From: Pseudofrankia inefficax | Lineage (GTDB): Bacteria; Actinomycetota; Actinomycetes; Frankiales; Frankiaceae | Assembly: GCF_000166135.1 (NCBI RefSeq) | Contig: NC_014666.1 | Span: forward strand, 6,944,001-7,008,000 | Length of the DNA: 64,000 nucleotides | Direction of reading: 5' to 3' | Part shown: piece by piece, positions 28,376 to 37,571 of the stretch | Layout: every line of letters starts with the position of its first letter | Numbering within the stretch: the stretch's first letter is position 1 | Notes under the pieces: model-generated | Told to the model about the DNA's origin: nothing | Seen by the model: only the letters and a program-made list of their open reading frames with translations | Databases searched by the model: none | Translations under genes and position numbers: made by a program

Positions 28376-29320
28376 TCAGCCTTGGAGCAGAGAGTCCAGC
28401 GCACGGACGCTGAAACGCAGGAGACCCGCCTCGAACCGGATCGGATCGTCGCTCGCCGGACGGTACGCGGCCATACGCTCGTGGATCTCTCCGAACCAGC
28501 CACGCACGGAACTCGTCTGTTCGGCGCGAAGCCGTCCGGTGCCCGCGGCGTGAGCGAGAAAGACCTCCAATTCGGCGCGGAGGAGGTCGGGTTTCGGGCG
28601 CTGAGGGTTGGTCCAGTCGTCGGCGAGGACGGGGCGGACGCGGGCGGGGGTGTCGTTCCAGGCCAGGTTGATCACTGTCTCGACGGTGAAGTCGTCGGGC
28701 AGGTCAATCTGCCAGAGCTCGCTGCTCGCGGCTCGTTGGCCGGACCAGGGAGTGGTCCCGACCTTGGCGAGCATTTCGGGGTAGAGCCGGCCAGCGAGCG
28801 GTGCGAAGAAGCCGTAGTAGTTGAGCTGTGGGTAGAGGGGCCGCCAGTAGAGGTCGGCGATCGTGGCGTCGGCGGTGCCGGCAAGTATGGGCCGCAGCAG
28901 GGTAGCGGCGATGGGTTCGGGGCCGTGGTAGCGGAAGTCGCCGTCGACCATGGCGATGATGCCGTCTTTCGCGGCGGCCAAGCCGGCTTTGAGCGCGACC
29001 CCCTTCCCGAGGCCGCACTCGATGACGCGCCCGCCAGCTTGATCGGCGAGGGCGGCGGTGTCGTCAGCGCAGGCGCTGGCCAGAACGATGACCTCACCCT
29101 CGGCGCCGAGCAGGTTGAGAGCGCGTCGGCTCTCGGTGACGACCTCGGTGATGGTCTCGGCTTCGTTGTGTGCCGGGATGCAGATGGTGACGGGCTGGCG
29201 GCGTGCCTGTAGTTCGCGGGTGGGCACGAGATTGAGCCCCAGGGCGGGGTCGATCTTCGGTGCCGCCGCGTCGGTGGCGTTCTCGCCGGTGGCGGCGGTG
29301 TCAGGGAGGGTGTCAGTCAA
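28376..29320 (-). CDS. GT-A fold glycosyltransferase, glucosyl-3-phosphoglycerate-synthase-like
   Basis: 314 residues. ICIPAHNEAETI is the nucleotide-sugar-binding start of GT2/GT81 enzymes. The metal-binding D-x-D is in MVDGDFRYHGPEP, and RVIECGLGKGVALKAGL matches the conserved K-G region. The C-terminal half (ELWQIDLPDDFTVETVIN) resembles GpgS, which makes glucosylglycerate precursors, but the acceptor here is unknown. The start is a TTG at 29320 with GGGAG about 7 nt upstream. It overlaps the end of the upstream gene by 8 nt, so it is the third gene of a coupled minus-strand operon. Confidence 0.8.
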   Translation of the reverse strand: MTDTLPDTAATGENATDAAAPKIDPALGLNLVPTRELQARRQPVTICIPAHNEAETITEVVTESRRALNLLGAEGEVIVLASACADDTAALADQAGGRVIECGLGKGVALKAGLAAAKDGIIAMVDGDFRYHGPEPIAATLLRPILAGTADATIADLYWRPLYPQLNYYGFFAPLAGRLYPEMLAKVGTTPWSGQRAASSELWQIDLPDDFTVETVINLAWNDTPARVRPVLADDWTNPQRPKPDLLRAELEVFLAHAAGTGRLRAEQTSSVRGWFGEIHERMAAYRPASDDPIRFEAGLLRFSVRALDSLLQG

Positions 29321-29879
29321 GGAAGGCTCCCTGCCAGAGCGGGTTGCGGTCGCGGTGCGGTCCGATGATCTGGTCCTCGTGGGGGTCGAGCGGGATCAGT
29401 CCTGGTGTCGCCCAGGCCGCCGTGGCTGTGCCGGGGGCGTTGCCGAACCAGATGCCGTCGGGGATCGGTGGGGGTTGGGCGGCGCCGACGCGGTCGAGGA
29501 TGAGCTGGCGGACCTCGTAGTCCTGGCCGGCGGGCATGGCTTTGCCTGCGCTCCCGGCCGCGCCGCAGGCCGCGAGCTGGCGGCGGACGCGGCGAGTCCA
29601 CTCACCATGCTCGGCGACGGCGCGCTGGTATCGGGTGGCGTCGCCGCCGGTGTCGCTCGGCGGGTCATAGAGCATCATCCGGCGCAGGCTGAACGGGCCG
29701 GAGGCGCCGAACGTGCGGCGGAAAAGCAGCAGGTCGAGCCCGTCTCGCACGTCGGCCCAGGTCGGGTCGGTGAACCAGGCCGGGTCGACCTGGATGACCA
29801 GAACGTCTGGCGCCGAGGTCACGCGCTCCAAAGCCTGCTCCCAGGCCGCCAGGGTCATGGGCCCAGGCGCGGTCGTCAC
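29313..29879 (-). CDS. conserved-looking protein of unknown function
   Basis: 188 residues with no signal peptide or membrane segment. Trp/Pro-rich, with phrases such as VIQVDPAWFTDPTWADVRDG and PLDPHEDQIIGPH. I recognise no family. Both ends overlap neighbours: GTG 29879 overlaps the stop of the membrane-protein gene by four bases, and its own end overlaps the glycosyltransferase start by eight. It must be expressed with them and probably acts in the same process. Confidence 0.75.
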   Translation of the reverse strand: MTTAPGPMTLAAWEQALERVTSAPDVLVIQVDPAWFTDPTWADVRDGLDLLLFRRTFGASGPFSLRRMMLYDPPSDTGGDATRYQRAVAEHGEWTRRVRRQLAACGAAGSAGKAMPAGQDYEVRQLILDRVGAAQPPPIPDGIWFGNAPGTATAAWATPGLIPLDPHEDQIIGPHRDRNPLWQGAFLD

Positions 29880-31696
29880 TGCATCACCGCTTCCAGGATG
29901 CCCATGAGCTCGCCGATCTGGGCCTCCCGAGGGCCGAGTCGGGCGTGTCCAGCCTCAGACCAGGTCAGCATCACCGGTTCGGCGGCCGGCTCGCTGGTCA
30001 GGCTGAACCGGGCAAGTTGCAGCCCACCGCTGAGCAGCGGCAACGGCAGCAGGTCGGCGAGGCGGCGTGCCTCGGTCGGCCGGTGGGTGAGCAGCCGGAC
30101 GAGCGCCGTCAGGACGGCCGCGGCCGGCCGATCCGCCGGGCCGTACATTTCCAGGCTCTCGGTCAGACCCCAGCGCGCCGAGTCGGCGTGCACAAGCCGC
30201 CACAGCGACGGCTCGGAAGGCAGGTCAGACAGCGTGCGTGCGAGCCAGTCGAACGCGGCCTCGGCGTCGGGCAGGCAGTCGTGGGTGGAGAACATCGACA
30301 GCTGGGACTTCAGGTAGCGGCGGTCGGTGGAGAACGCCGGGTCCTGCTCGTAGCCGGGCGGCGGGGTGAACCGCCAGTTCCGCAGCCCGGCGATCACCGT
30401 CGCCGCGAGTTCGAGCGACACCGCATTCAACCCGCCGCAGGCTCGCAGCGTCTCCTCGGTCATCGGGCCGGTCCGGCGGTGGCGGCGTTCGCCGTACTGG
30501 CCGATGCGGCGTTCAATTTCGGTGAGCACACAGTCACCGTGCCAGTAGTTGCCGTAGAACTTCTCCCCCGTCAGCACCTCGGCGAGGATGTACAGCCCAC
30601 TGCCGACCCAGGAGCCGCCGAACTCACACAGCGCCGACAGCCACACCAGCAATGCCCGCGGGTCGCTGAGTCCCGCCGGCCACGGGTCGCCGTGGTCACG
30701 GAAGAACCCGGGCGGGTCTGGGTCGACGAACTGCACGATCCGTTTACGGCCGGACTGCACCGACGCGACGATCTGCCGGGCGCCGACATTGTGTGCGTCC
30801 TGCTGGAGAAGCTCATGCGCGGCCTGCTGCAGCCAGCCAATCACCCGGCACACCTGGCCCAGGCTGACTGCGGCCTCCAACTCGGTGACCCGACCTTCAG
30901 GGTCGGCCGCAGCGGCGGGCAGGGTGAGCTCGGCGAGCCGGTAGCTCGACTGCAACGTCCCATCGATCAACTGTGGCAACGCGACCCGCGCCGCGTCGCC
31001 GGTCAGGTTGTCATACAGCACCGCCCGGCCGATCCGCTCGACCAGGTACGTCAGCAGCACCAGCCGCCAGCGCACCACCCGCGGGTCCTTGTCCGCACGG
31101 CAGTACATGCCGATCTCAGTAGCCCGCTGCGAAAGGCTCGCGACGTCACCCCGGTCGATCGCCGTCTCGACCCCGGAAAGGAAATCCTGAATCAGGTGCC
31201 GGTTCTTCAGCCGGACCGGAGTGCCACGCCGGGCCGCGCGCCGCAGGTCCCTGGTCGCCAAGGTCGCGAGGAAACGCCGCCGCCCCTCGCCGCCGAGCGC
31301 CTGTAACGACTTCAGCAACGTGTAGATCCCGAGCACCGACTGGATCACGACCAGCGCCAGCCCCGCGTTGATGACCCCGGGATTCCCCCCGATGTCACCC
31401 GCCGAGGAAACCAGGATCGACGCGAACCCGACGACCAGCCATTCCGGCAACGCGATCGCGACGACGACATCGAGGAACGACGGCCACACCGACTCCGCGT
31501 CGGCACTCACCGCGAACACGATCGTGTGCGCCGTCAGCACCGTCGAGAAGATGCCGAAACCCAGCTGCCACAGGACGGCGGCCTTGTCCTTCGGAACGTC
31601 CGTCCCGCGCTCCGCGAGGATGATCGCGGTGGCGGTGAACAGCGTGACCAGCGCGGCCTGCACAGCCACCCGACGTCCAGCGCGCAGCCCGCGCAC
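29876..31696 (-). CDS. membrane protein of unknown function (first gene of operon)
   Basis: About 606 residues. The N-terminal ~150 residues hold several membrane helices (AVQAALVTLFTATAIILA, TVLTAHTIVFAVSA, VVVAIALPEWLVVGFASILV and LALVVIQSVLGIYTLL). The long remainder is soluble and helical, possibly a repeat fold, with Trp- and Leu-rich segments. I recognise no family. GTG 31696 is chosen because GGGAGG lies 3-4 nt before it; an in-frame GTG at 31768 lacks a site. The stop overlaps the next gene. With the downstream unknown protein and glycosyltransferase it forms a three-gene unit, which would fit a membrane-anchored sensor or assembly factor (speculative). Confidence 0.75.
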   Translation of the reverse strand: MRGLRAGRRVAVQAALVTLFTATAIILAERGTDVPKDKAAVLWQLGFGIFSTVLTAHTIVFAVSADAESVWPSFLDVVVAIALPEWLVVGFASILVSSAGDIGGNPGVINAGLALVVIQSVLGIYTLLKSLQALGGEGRRRFLATLATRDLRRAARRGTPVRLKNRHLIQDFLSGVETAIDRGDVASLSQRATEIGMYCRADKDPRVVRWRLVLLTYLVERIGRAVLYDNLTGDAARVALPQLIDGTLQSSYRLAELTLPAAAADPEGRVTELEAAVSLGQVCRVIGWLQQAAHELLQQDAHNVGARQIVASVQSGRKRIVQFVDPDPPGFFRDHGDPWPAGLSDPRALLVWLSALCEFGGSWVGSGLYILAEVLTGEKFYGNYWHGDCVLTEIERRIGQYGERRHRRTGPMTEETLRACGGLNAVSLELAATVIAGLRNWRFTPPPGYEQDPAFSTDRRYLKSQLSMFSTHDCLPDAEAAFDWLARTLSDLPSEPSLWRLVHADSARWGLTESLEMYGPADRPAAAVLTALVRLLTHRPTEARRLADLLPLPLLSGGLQLARFSLTSEPAAEPVMLTWSEAGHARLGPREAQIGELMGILEAVMQ

Positions 31697-31871
31697 GGGC
31701 CTCCCGGGTCCAGGGGACACGAGCAGCCATCTTGACACGCTCCGACACAGACCGCTCGCCGTTCGCACCTATGCCGACGGCAACAGCCGACCGAATCAAC
31801 AACCCCGCGCCCGGGCGTCGCCACTCCAGACCTGCTGCCGGGCCCAGGACCTTCAGACGTCGCGCCTACGG

Positions 31872-32232
31872 TCAGGAGGCGGCGGTCGGGAAGCTGCGCG
31901 GCCAGGTCGCGAACGGCGGGCAGGCGGGCCCAGTCTGGGTTGGCGGTGATCTGTCGAGCGACGCCGGCGGCTCGTCCGAGGGTGTTGCCCTCATTCCCGT
32001 CGGCTGTGCGGAGGGCGTCCTGGAGAGCGGCGGCGGCCTGCTCCGGGTCCGGGGTTGCTCGGCGGATGAAGGCACGGGCGAGCGCGCGGTACGTCCCGGT
32101 GGCGCGGCGGAAGTGGCCGGAGCCTGTGAGCAGGGCGAGCGAGGCGCGGGCGTGGCGTTCGGCCACTCGCCGACTACCGCGCGGCAGGCATCGCGCCGGA
32201 CCGGGTTATCGCCGGTCAGCCACGCGGGCGTT
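31872..32232 (-). pseudogene. remnant of a regulator-like gene
   Basis: Coding-like sequence in two frames. LTGDNPVRRDACRAVVGEW in one is followed, after a shift near 32165, by ERHARASLALLTGSGHFRR, then RALARAFIRRATPDPEQAAA and ANPDWARLPAVRDLA. The helical, Ala/Arg-rich C-terminal part is reminiscent of TPR-bearing actinomycete regulators. There is no intact start. Confidence 0.4.
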
Positions 32233-32286
32233 GGCCGCGCGGTGCGATCAGGATGTCGGTGCCGATGGTGGCTCGCCGGCCGTACC

Positions 32287-32580
32287 CTAACGTGTCCGCC
32301 GGGTGATCGTGGCGAGTTGGGTCAGGGCATCGTCCCGGGTGTGCTCGTCGGGTTCGCGGGCGGCGTCGGCGGCGCGGTTGATCGCGTCGCGGGCTTCGGC
32401 ACGGGCAGCGTCCAGGTGGGTGACGGCTTGGTCCGCGCGGACTTGCTGGGCGGCGGCGGTCTCGCGGGCCGCAGCCAGGAGCTGTTCGGTCGAGGTGGCG
32501 CGTAGCTGGGCGAGTTCGGCGGTCTGGCGGGCGGGCACCTCCTCTCCTTGAGCGACGACGAGCTTCCGGTCGGCGTCCAT
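32287..32580 (-). CDS. small coiled-coil protein
   Basis: 97 residues, almost entirely predicted helix and very rich in Ala, Glu, Arg and Gln (ETAAAQQVRADQAVTHLDAA), with heptad-like spacing of Ala/Leu. GAGAGG lies about 9 nt before ATG 32580. No family is recognisable. Low complexity makes the coding call moderate. It lies between two degraded genes on the same strand. Confidence 0.5.
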   Translation of the reverse strand: MDADRKLVVAQGEEVPARQTAELAQLRATSTEQLLAAARETAAAQQVRADQAVTHLDAARAEARDAINRAADAAREPDEHTRDDALTQLATITRRTR

Positions 32581-32651
32581 CCGCGCCCGACCTCTCGGTG
32601 GCCCGCTGGGTGGTGACAGTTGATCGGCGGAGCTGGCCTGCCCGCCCTGTT

Positions 32652-33797
32652 TCACCGGTCATCACGTCCGGACAGCTCGGCAAAGGCGCGCAGATGGAGT
32701 CGCACCGCGATAACGCTGGCGAACCAGGTGAAGAAGTCGCTGTTCCGGTCAAGGCCGGCCCGAACCGTGTCGCACCAGTCCTGCCGATCGAGCACCGCGA
32801 GATACTGCCGCACCACTTGGTCTCGCTGTTCGGCGGTACAACCGAATCGTTCCGCGCTCCGCTTCGCCAGCTGGTGCGCGATGAGCGCCGCGTCGACGTA
32901 CCGGTTCACGGCCGGCATCTGCCGGCCGAGGTGAGCGGCGTGCGCGGCCAAGACGATGGGCGCCGGCGGATACCGCTCCAGGGTCATGCCCATGCCACCA
33001 CAGTCAGCCATGATCTTGAGTAGTCGACCGGTGTGATCGACCAGCTCATCGTCGACATCGGTCCCGACAATCGCTTCGTGCAGGTGGGCCGCAGTGGCGA
33101 CCTCGCCGGCGAAGTAGCCGTTGAGGAAGTCGCCGTCGCAGGCATGGCGCAGCAGCCACGGCCGTGAGGTGTGGGCACCCTGCCGGCAGAGTGCCTCGAT
33201 GACGTAGACCCGCCCCCAGCCCGCGACGCGCTGGGCCAGCCACATCAATGCCTGTTCGCCTCCGCGGCGACGCTGCAGCGCCTCGGCAGCCAACGACCCG
33301 AATCGGTCCGAGAGCAGGCCGATGGTCTGGATCAGCGGGATGTCCTCCTGCGCCCAGTCCGTGGCCAGCAGCGCCAACCCGACGGTGGCGGAGCATCGAT
33401 CGCCGCTGTGCCGTACCAGCCACCGGCCGGTTCGTCGCACTCGCTGCCGGTCCGCACGCAGCGCCGCCGCGGCGATGTGCTCGTTGCGGTGAATCGGGAC
33501 GTGGACGTCGTGGAACGCGTCGGCAAGTTCGCTCGGTGGCGCGTCGACCTTGCTGAAGTGCAGGTCGAGGATGGCAGCGACATCGGTACCGACGAGTCGC
33601 CGATCCTTTTGGGGCAGCGGTCGCTGCCGCCGACAGTGGAGTTCGTCGTCCGGATACGGCTCACCATCACGCGGCAGAGGACCGTCCGGATTTTGCCGGT
33701 GCAGACGTAGAGCATGGTCGTACAGGGTGGTGTGGGACCCGAGCGATCCAGGCTCGGCCGTCTGCTCACCGGCGGACGGAGGACTCGATTCTTCCGA
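32652..33797 (-). pseudogene. gene of unknown family lacking its 5' end
   Basis: One frame stays open for about 381 codons down to the stop at 32652 and reads as genuine protein throughout (SLGSHTTLYDHALRLHRQ, TDVAAILDLHFSKVDAPPSE, WLVRHSGDRCSATVGLALLA, MWLAQRVAGWGRVYVIEAL). There is no ATG or GTG before GTG 33440, which lies deep inside the coherent sequence, and a stop closes the frame at 33798-33800. The true start is therefore lost. The protein looks all-helical, possibly an ARM/HEAT-like scaffold. If GTG 33440 is used, a 262-residue product would still be made. Confidence 0.55.
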
Positions 33798-33884
33798 TCA
33801 TGATCCAGATCATGTCAGGGCTCGACCCGCTAAGGCAAGTGACCACACTGCGCCTCGGAAGTTGGACGAAGTCCCGAACGCGGC

Positions 33885-34092
33885 CGTACAGCTCACTGCC
33901 ATCGCCGATGTCACCGTGGATGTCATGCGTGGCCGAGCTGCGGAGTCTCCCGCCAATGGGCGGACCTCCTGTCCCGCGGCAAGGACTTCCTCGACCCCCT
34001 GCCCATGAGCGCCCGAAAGCGAGCGCACCCGAGTCTGGCTCGCCGCCGACATCACCGCCTACAAGGCCGGGCGCGACCAGCAGCCGAAATAG
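33885..34092 (+). pseudogene. small helix-turn-helix protein, two frameshifts
   Basis: Pieces in three frames assemble into one small DNA-binding protein: VQLTAIADVT, then GVSRQWADLLSRGKDFLDPL, then RVWLAADITAYKAGRDQQPK and a TAG stop at 34090-34092. The G-V-S-R-Q-W-x-D-L helix and the W-L-A-A-D-I-x-A-Y end are typical of small actinomycete AlpA/excisionase-like regulators. Broken near ~33,935 and ~34,010. Confidence 0.5.
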
Positions 34093-34164
34093 CCGCCCCC
34101 GCAGTCACCCAGCCCGTGTCCGATGCCGCACCCTCCACGACGTTGCCGATCTAGGCTGCCACCT

Positions 34165-34719
34165 GTGTCGACACGCGGGGACTCGGACCGGCCGCCGTCG
34201 CTCGTCGTGTTGCGCGGTCCGTCCTGCAGCGGCAAGACGACGACGGCGCTCGCGATCCGCCAGGCGGTCGGCCGTGGGGTGGCGGTGGTGCAGCAGGACG
34301 TGATCCGCCGCGAGCTGCTCCGCGAGCCGGACCTGCCACATGCCCTGAACATCGACCTGATCGCCACGATCGTGACACGGTGCCTCGCAGGCGGCTACGA
34401 CGTCATCCTCGAAGGCATCCTGGACGCCTCCCGCTACGGCGCCATGCTGCGATCGCTCATCGCCGCGCACCCAGGCCGCGCCCATGCCTACTACTTCCAC
34501 CTCCCGTTCGAGGAGACGGTGCGCCGACACGCGACAAAGCCGAACACCCACGGCTACGGCGAACCTGAACTGGCCAGGTGGTATGTCCCGAACGACTTGC
34601 TGGGCGTTTCCGGGGAACGGATCATCGCGCCCACCGAAGCCCAACAAGATATCGTGACCCGCATCGTCAGCGAGGCCCTGCCACAAGGATTGGAAGCGGC
34701 GATTGACCGGCCGGGATGA
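34165..34719 (+). CDS. P-loop kinase (AAA/uridine-kinase-like fold)
   Basis: About 184 residues. The Walker A motif is [18 protein letters not shown] near the N-terminus. [12 protein letters not shown] and [15 protein letters not shown] follow, the substrate and Walker B regions of small-molecule or nucleoside kinases, then a lid-like [18 protein letters not shown]. The substrate is unknown; in this family it can be a nucleoside, an antibiotic or a toxin target. GTG 34165 is chosen because the P-loop strand starts 12 residues later; its ribosome site is weak. The 3' end overlaps the RNase H gene by 17 nt. Confidence 0.75.
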   Translation: MSTRGDSDRPPSLVVLRGPSCSGKTTTALAIRQAVGRGVAVVQQDVIRRELLREPDLPHALNIDLIATIVTRCLAGGYDVILEGILDASRYGAMLRSLIAAHPGRAHAYYFHLPFEETVRRHATKPNTHGYGEPELARWYVPNDLLGVSGERIIAPTEAQQDIVTRIVSEALPQGLEAAIDRPG

Positions 34720-35281
34720 GCAGACCGAGGGCGCGGCCGGGCAGAGACCAGCTGCGGTCGCCCGGCACCGCACCTCGGCCGATCGCACGGTCGGAGTCGC
34801 CAGCGGCGGCGGAGGACCGCAAGGGGGCCGCGAGGGTGTCGTCGAGATCTACACCGACGGCGCCTGTAAAGGCAATCCCGGCCCGGGTGGGTGGGGCGCC
34901 GTCCTGCGTTATGGCACGCATGAGAGGGCCATCTGCGGCGGTGAAGCTGGCGACACCACGAACAACCGCATGGAGCTGATGGCGGCGATCATGGCGCTTG
35001 AGGCTCTCACTCGACCATCGGTCGTACGTATCCATACCGACTCCCAGTACCTGCGTAGCGGCATCAACGAATGGCTCGCCCGCTGGAAGAGGAACGGTTG
35101 GAAGACCGGCGAGAAGAAACCGGTCAAGAACGTCGACCTGTGGCAGCGCCTGGACGCGGCCACGAGGGTGCACGACGTCGAGTGGCTGTGGGTACGTGGG
35201 CACGCCGGCGATCCCGGCAACGAGCTCGCCGATCAGCTCGCGAACCGCGGGCTGGTCGGCGCCCGCCGCCAGCGAAGCTGA
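34703..35281 (+). CDS. rnhA: ribonuclease HI
   Basis: 192 residues from TTG 34703. The catalytic carboxylates are all present: Asp52 in [16 protein letters not shown], Glu in [10 protein letters not shown], Asp in IHTDSQYL and Asp in [10 protein letters not shown]. The enzyme cleaves RNA in RNA-DNA hybrids. The conserved core only begins near residue 47. No ATG or GTG lies in frame before it, so the start is uncertain, and the ~45-residue Gly/Arg-rich N-terminus may be partly untranslated. It overlaps the kinase gene, an unusual partner for rnhA. Confidence 0.88.
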   Translation: MTGRDEQTEGAAGQRPAAVARHRTSADRTVGVASGGGGPQGGREGVVEIYTDGACKGNPGPGGWGAVLRYGTHERAICGGEAGDTTNNRMELMAAIMALEALTRPSVVRIHTDSQYLRSGINEWLARWKRNGWKTGEKKPVKNVDLWQRLDAATRVHDVEWLWVRGHAGDPGNELADQLANRGLVGARRQRS

Positions 35282-35817
35282 TCTCCGTGCGCCGAGATGA
35301 CCCTTAGGCGCGATCCGCCGTGCCGCCATGCGGCCGACCACGGCGGCTGCCCGCGCGGTCATCGACGACGAGGTCCGCGGCATCCGAAACCAGGTCGCCC
35401 AGGCCACTTCGGGCCCGGTCCGGTTGTCCGACGCCGAGGACCAGGTCGTCGGAATTCGCTGCCTGAGGCTATGGAGCGAGCACGGCTGGACTCCTTGGCC
35501 GGAGCACGGAGAAATGCCTCCGGTGGAGGGTTGCGATGGCCTCTGCGCCAAGCCGCTCGGTGGATGGCCGGACTGCGACCAACAGCATCGTGAAAATGGC
35601 TATTCGGAACAGGTCCGGCTGAAGACAGTTCTGACGGCGCTGGGGCCGGTTCAGATCGATATTCCGGGGATTGGAACGGCAGTTCCATCCAGAGGATCGC
35701 GAGGATGATTGCGAGCCATCCGGTCAGCGGGCGTCGCTGGTCCCGGCCCGGCCAAGTGATGGCCGGAGGCTTCGGGGGGCGACTGGTGGTCCCACAGCGG
35801 TTTGAAACGGGTTGCTT
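35282..35817. other. debris between rnhA and the TIR gene
   Basis: No intact gene. A + strand frame from 35328 reads partly like protein (AVIDDEVRGIRNQVAQATSG) without a known family. A transposase fragment is reported separately at 35580-35760. Confidence 0.35.
35580..35760 (+). mobile_element. fragment of an IS256/Mutator-type transposase
   Basis: ENGYSEQVRLKTVLTALGPV followed by QIDIP resembles the N-terminal part of IS256-family transposases, where N-G-Y-x-x-K-T-V-L-T-x-x-G-P-V-x-I-D-V-P precedes R-D-R-x-G-S-F-E-P. Here the reading breaks after IDIP, and the next recognisable piece (DWNGSS) is in another frame. No terminal inverted repeats were found. Confidence 0.4.
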
Positions 35818-37113
35818 CTAGGCTGATGGAAGAGAACCGAAGGTTGTATCCAATAGTATAATGTAAAACAAGTCTGGATGTGGGATATGCGGAATTTGGG
35901 TAAGTACTGTACCGTCGGTCGACTTCCATTCGAGGACGAACGTGCCGAAATCGAAAATATGACCAAGAAGTGACCGGGTATAGGTCATATCTGTGATTTG
36001 TTCCAGCGTTGCGCCGATCACGCTTTGGTCGGTAATCCCTGACACGCAGACGATCCGTAAGTTAGTGATCACTATCTGTTCGCAAAAGCGGGCAACCGCG
36101 CGACGTACGACCGCCCTTGCGAGGACCGTCATTGCGGTGACCGTGAGGAACGCGAGACCCCACTCGACCCATCCGAGCCAGCCGCCGGTCCGCACAGCGA
36201 GGAGGGCGATCGCGACAGAGAGGAGGAATGGCAGCAGGCAGAGTGTTGGCAGCTCGCTGGCCCAGTGGGGGCGCACCCTGACAAGAGCGTGCTCGCCCAT
36301 TGAAAGGAACGGTAGCCGTCCCTCTTGATGCGCGGCGTTGGCGTCCGACACCAGCCCGTCAGGATCGGCGAGGTCGGGGCGGCGGTCCGCGAGCATCGCA
36401 CCCAGCGCGACGACCACCGCCCAGTCGCCCGTTGCGTGTCGAGCCCGGAGGTGAGCCACGAGAACGTCGACAGGGTCCCGCTTCCGGTCGTCGGTTTCGA
36501 TGTGGCGCGGAACAGGACGCAATCCCGAGAATTTTCCCGGAAATACCGAGGCGGCGATCTCCCTGCTCGACGGGATCGGCGAGGATACATCGGCCTCGCC
36601 GAGAAGGCCTGGGTATGTGGGTTCAGCCGTTGGCTTAGCGCGTCCGGCCGTGGCATTTCGGATGCCTTCGAGCAGTGTCTTCCGTGCGTCCATAACGGTT
36701 GGTTTGGCGGACAGGTCGACGGGGATTATGCTGCCGAGCAGACCCGGCCTGGAGCAGTCTTCGACGCACACCGGTATGAGCCGGCGAGCGAGCCCCTCCG
36801 GATCGCGTCGAAATACGGCCTGCCACGCCTCTTGCTCAAAGACAGATTCGATATAGGCGCGCGAGACGACGGCGATCGTGTGGTCGCTCTGGTGGATTGC
36901 CGTGTTCATCTGGTTCATCCAATGCGAGCCGGGCACGCCATCCCAGGCTTGCAGGAGAACTCTGTGCTGGTCTCTTTCTAATTGCCAGGCGATCCATTCG
37001 GCCCACGCCTCGTCAACCGGCGCATACGACACGAAGAAGTGCCACGCTCCCGGCGCGACTGTTGGCGCAGTGTCCGCTGGCAAGCGCGTGGGCTCGTCGT
37101 CCCCGTTCGCCAC
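35818..37113 (-). CDS. TIR domain - membrane - bacterial PH domain protein
   Basis: About 431 residues from GTG 37113. The TIR domain spans 24-160: it opens WHFFVSYAPVDEAWAEWI, and SRAYIESVFEQEAW carries the region where NADase-type TIRs keep their catalytic Glu. Next is a linker, then two membrane helices (~288-307 and ~315-337). The C-terminus (~345-428) is a bPH_2-like domain: VITNLRIVCVSGI, ITDMTYTRSLLG, FGTFVLEW and IPHPDLFY. TIR domains in bacteria often make or degrade NAD-derived signals during abortive infection. The start is uncertain because the frame is open much further upstream, but that part is Arg/Ser/Pro-rich noise. A/T-richer than its neighbours, so probably acquired. Confidence 0.8.
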   Translation of the reverse strand: MANGDDEPTRLPADTAPTVAPGAWHFFVSYAPVDEAWAEWIAWQLERDQHRVLLQAWDGVPGSHWMNQMNTAIHQSDHTIAVVSRAYIESVFEQEAWQAVFRRDPEGLARRLIPVCVEDCSRPGLLGSIIPVDLSAKPTVMDARKTLLEGIRNATAGRAKPTAEPTYPGLLGEADVSSPIPSSREIAASVFPGKFSGLRPVPRHIETDDRKRDPVDVLVAHLRARHATGDWAVVVALGAMLADRRPDLADPDGLVSDANAAHQEGRLPFLSMGEHALVRVRPHWASELPTLCLLPFLLSVAIALLAVRTGGWLGWVEWGLAFLTVTAMTVLARAVVRRAVARFCEQIVITNLRIVCVSGITDQSVIGATLEQITDMTYTRSLLGHIFDFGTFVLEWKSTDGTVLTQIPHIPHPDLFYIILLDTTFGSLPSA

Positions 37114-37389
37114 ACCGGTAGCGTAGCCGCTTTCGGAGGAGCTTCTCGCGCTCGGCCTGCGGCTACCCGCCATCGCAACGGCCAGCGTCCGCGCGGACGT
37201 CCCGTGAGCCTGCGCCGGGTGCTGCGTAGCTGGTGTGTGCCTACCTCCCCGAGACCTGCCGAGTCGGCGAAACAAGCTCCGCCCTCGGGCGTGCACCGAT
37301 CTCCTCCCAGCGGGGAGGCGTTCCCTACCGGTCATCTGTCGATGCCGGGCGGGGCGCCTGGCGCCGCCGTCGGCCCAGACAGGTTCGAC

Positions 37390-37571
37390 GTTGTCTTGTC
37401 TGCGGGTGACCCGGTCCAGGACGGTGCGGGTGTCGGGGGGTGAGGTCGACGCCGAGGGGTTCGAGGGCGTCGGTGAGCCGCCGATAGGCCAGCCGCGCGG
37501 CGTCCGGGCGGCCGGTGGCGGCGCGGATGCGGATCCTCTGGACGTAGAGCGCCTCGACGTGCGGCGCTCGC
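37390..37571 (-). pseudogene. fragment of a BTAD-type regulator
   Basis: On the minus strand, VEALYVQRIRIRAATGRP then DAARLAYRRLTDALEPLGVD resembles the bacterial transcriptional activation domain of SARP-like regulators (A-Y-R-R-L..A-L...L-G-V-D-P). A run of six C at about 37,440 shifts the frame before the expected continuation DTRTVLDRVTRR. No start or DNA-binding part remains. Confidence 0.4.

Noticed and set aside
33810-34055. Minus-strand small ORF of 81 codons
   Set aside because: Opposite the degraded helix-turn-helix gene, with no ribosome site and unlike any protein I know.
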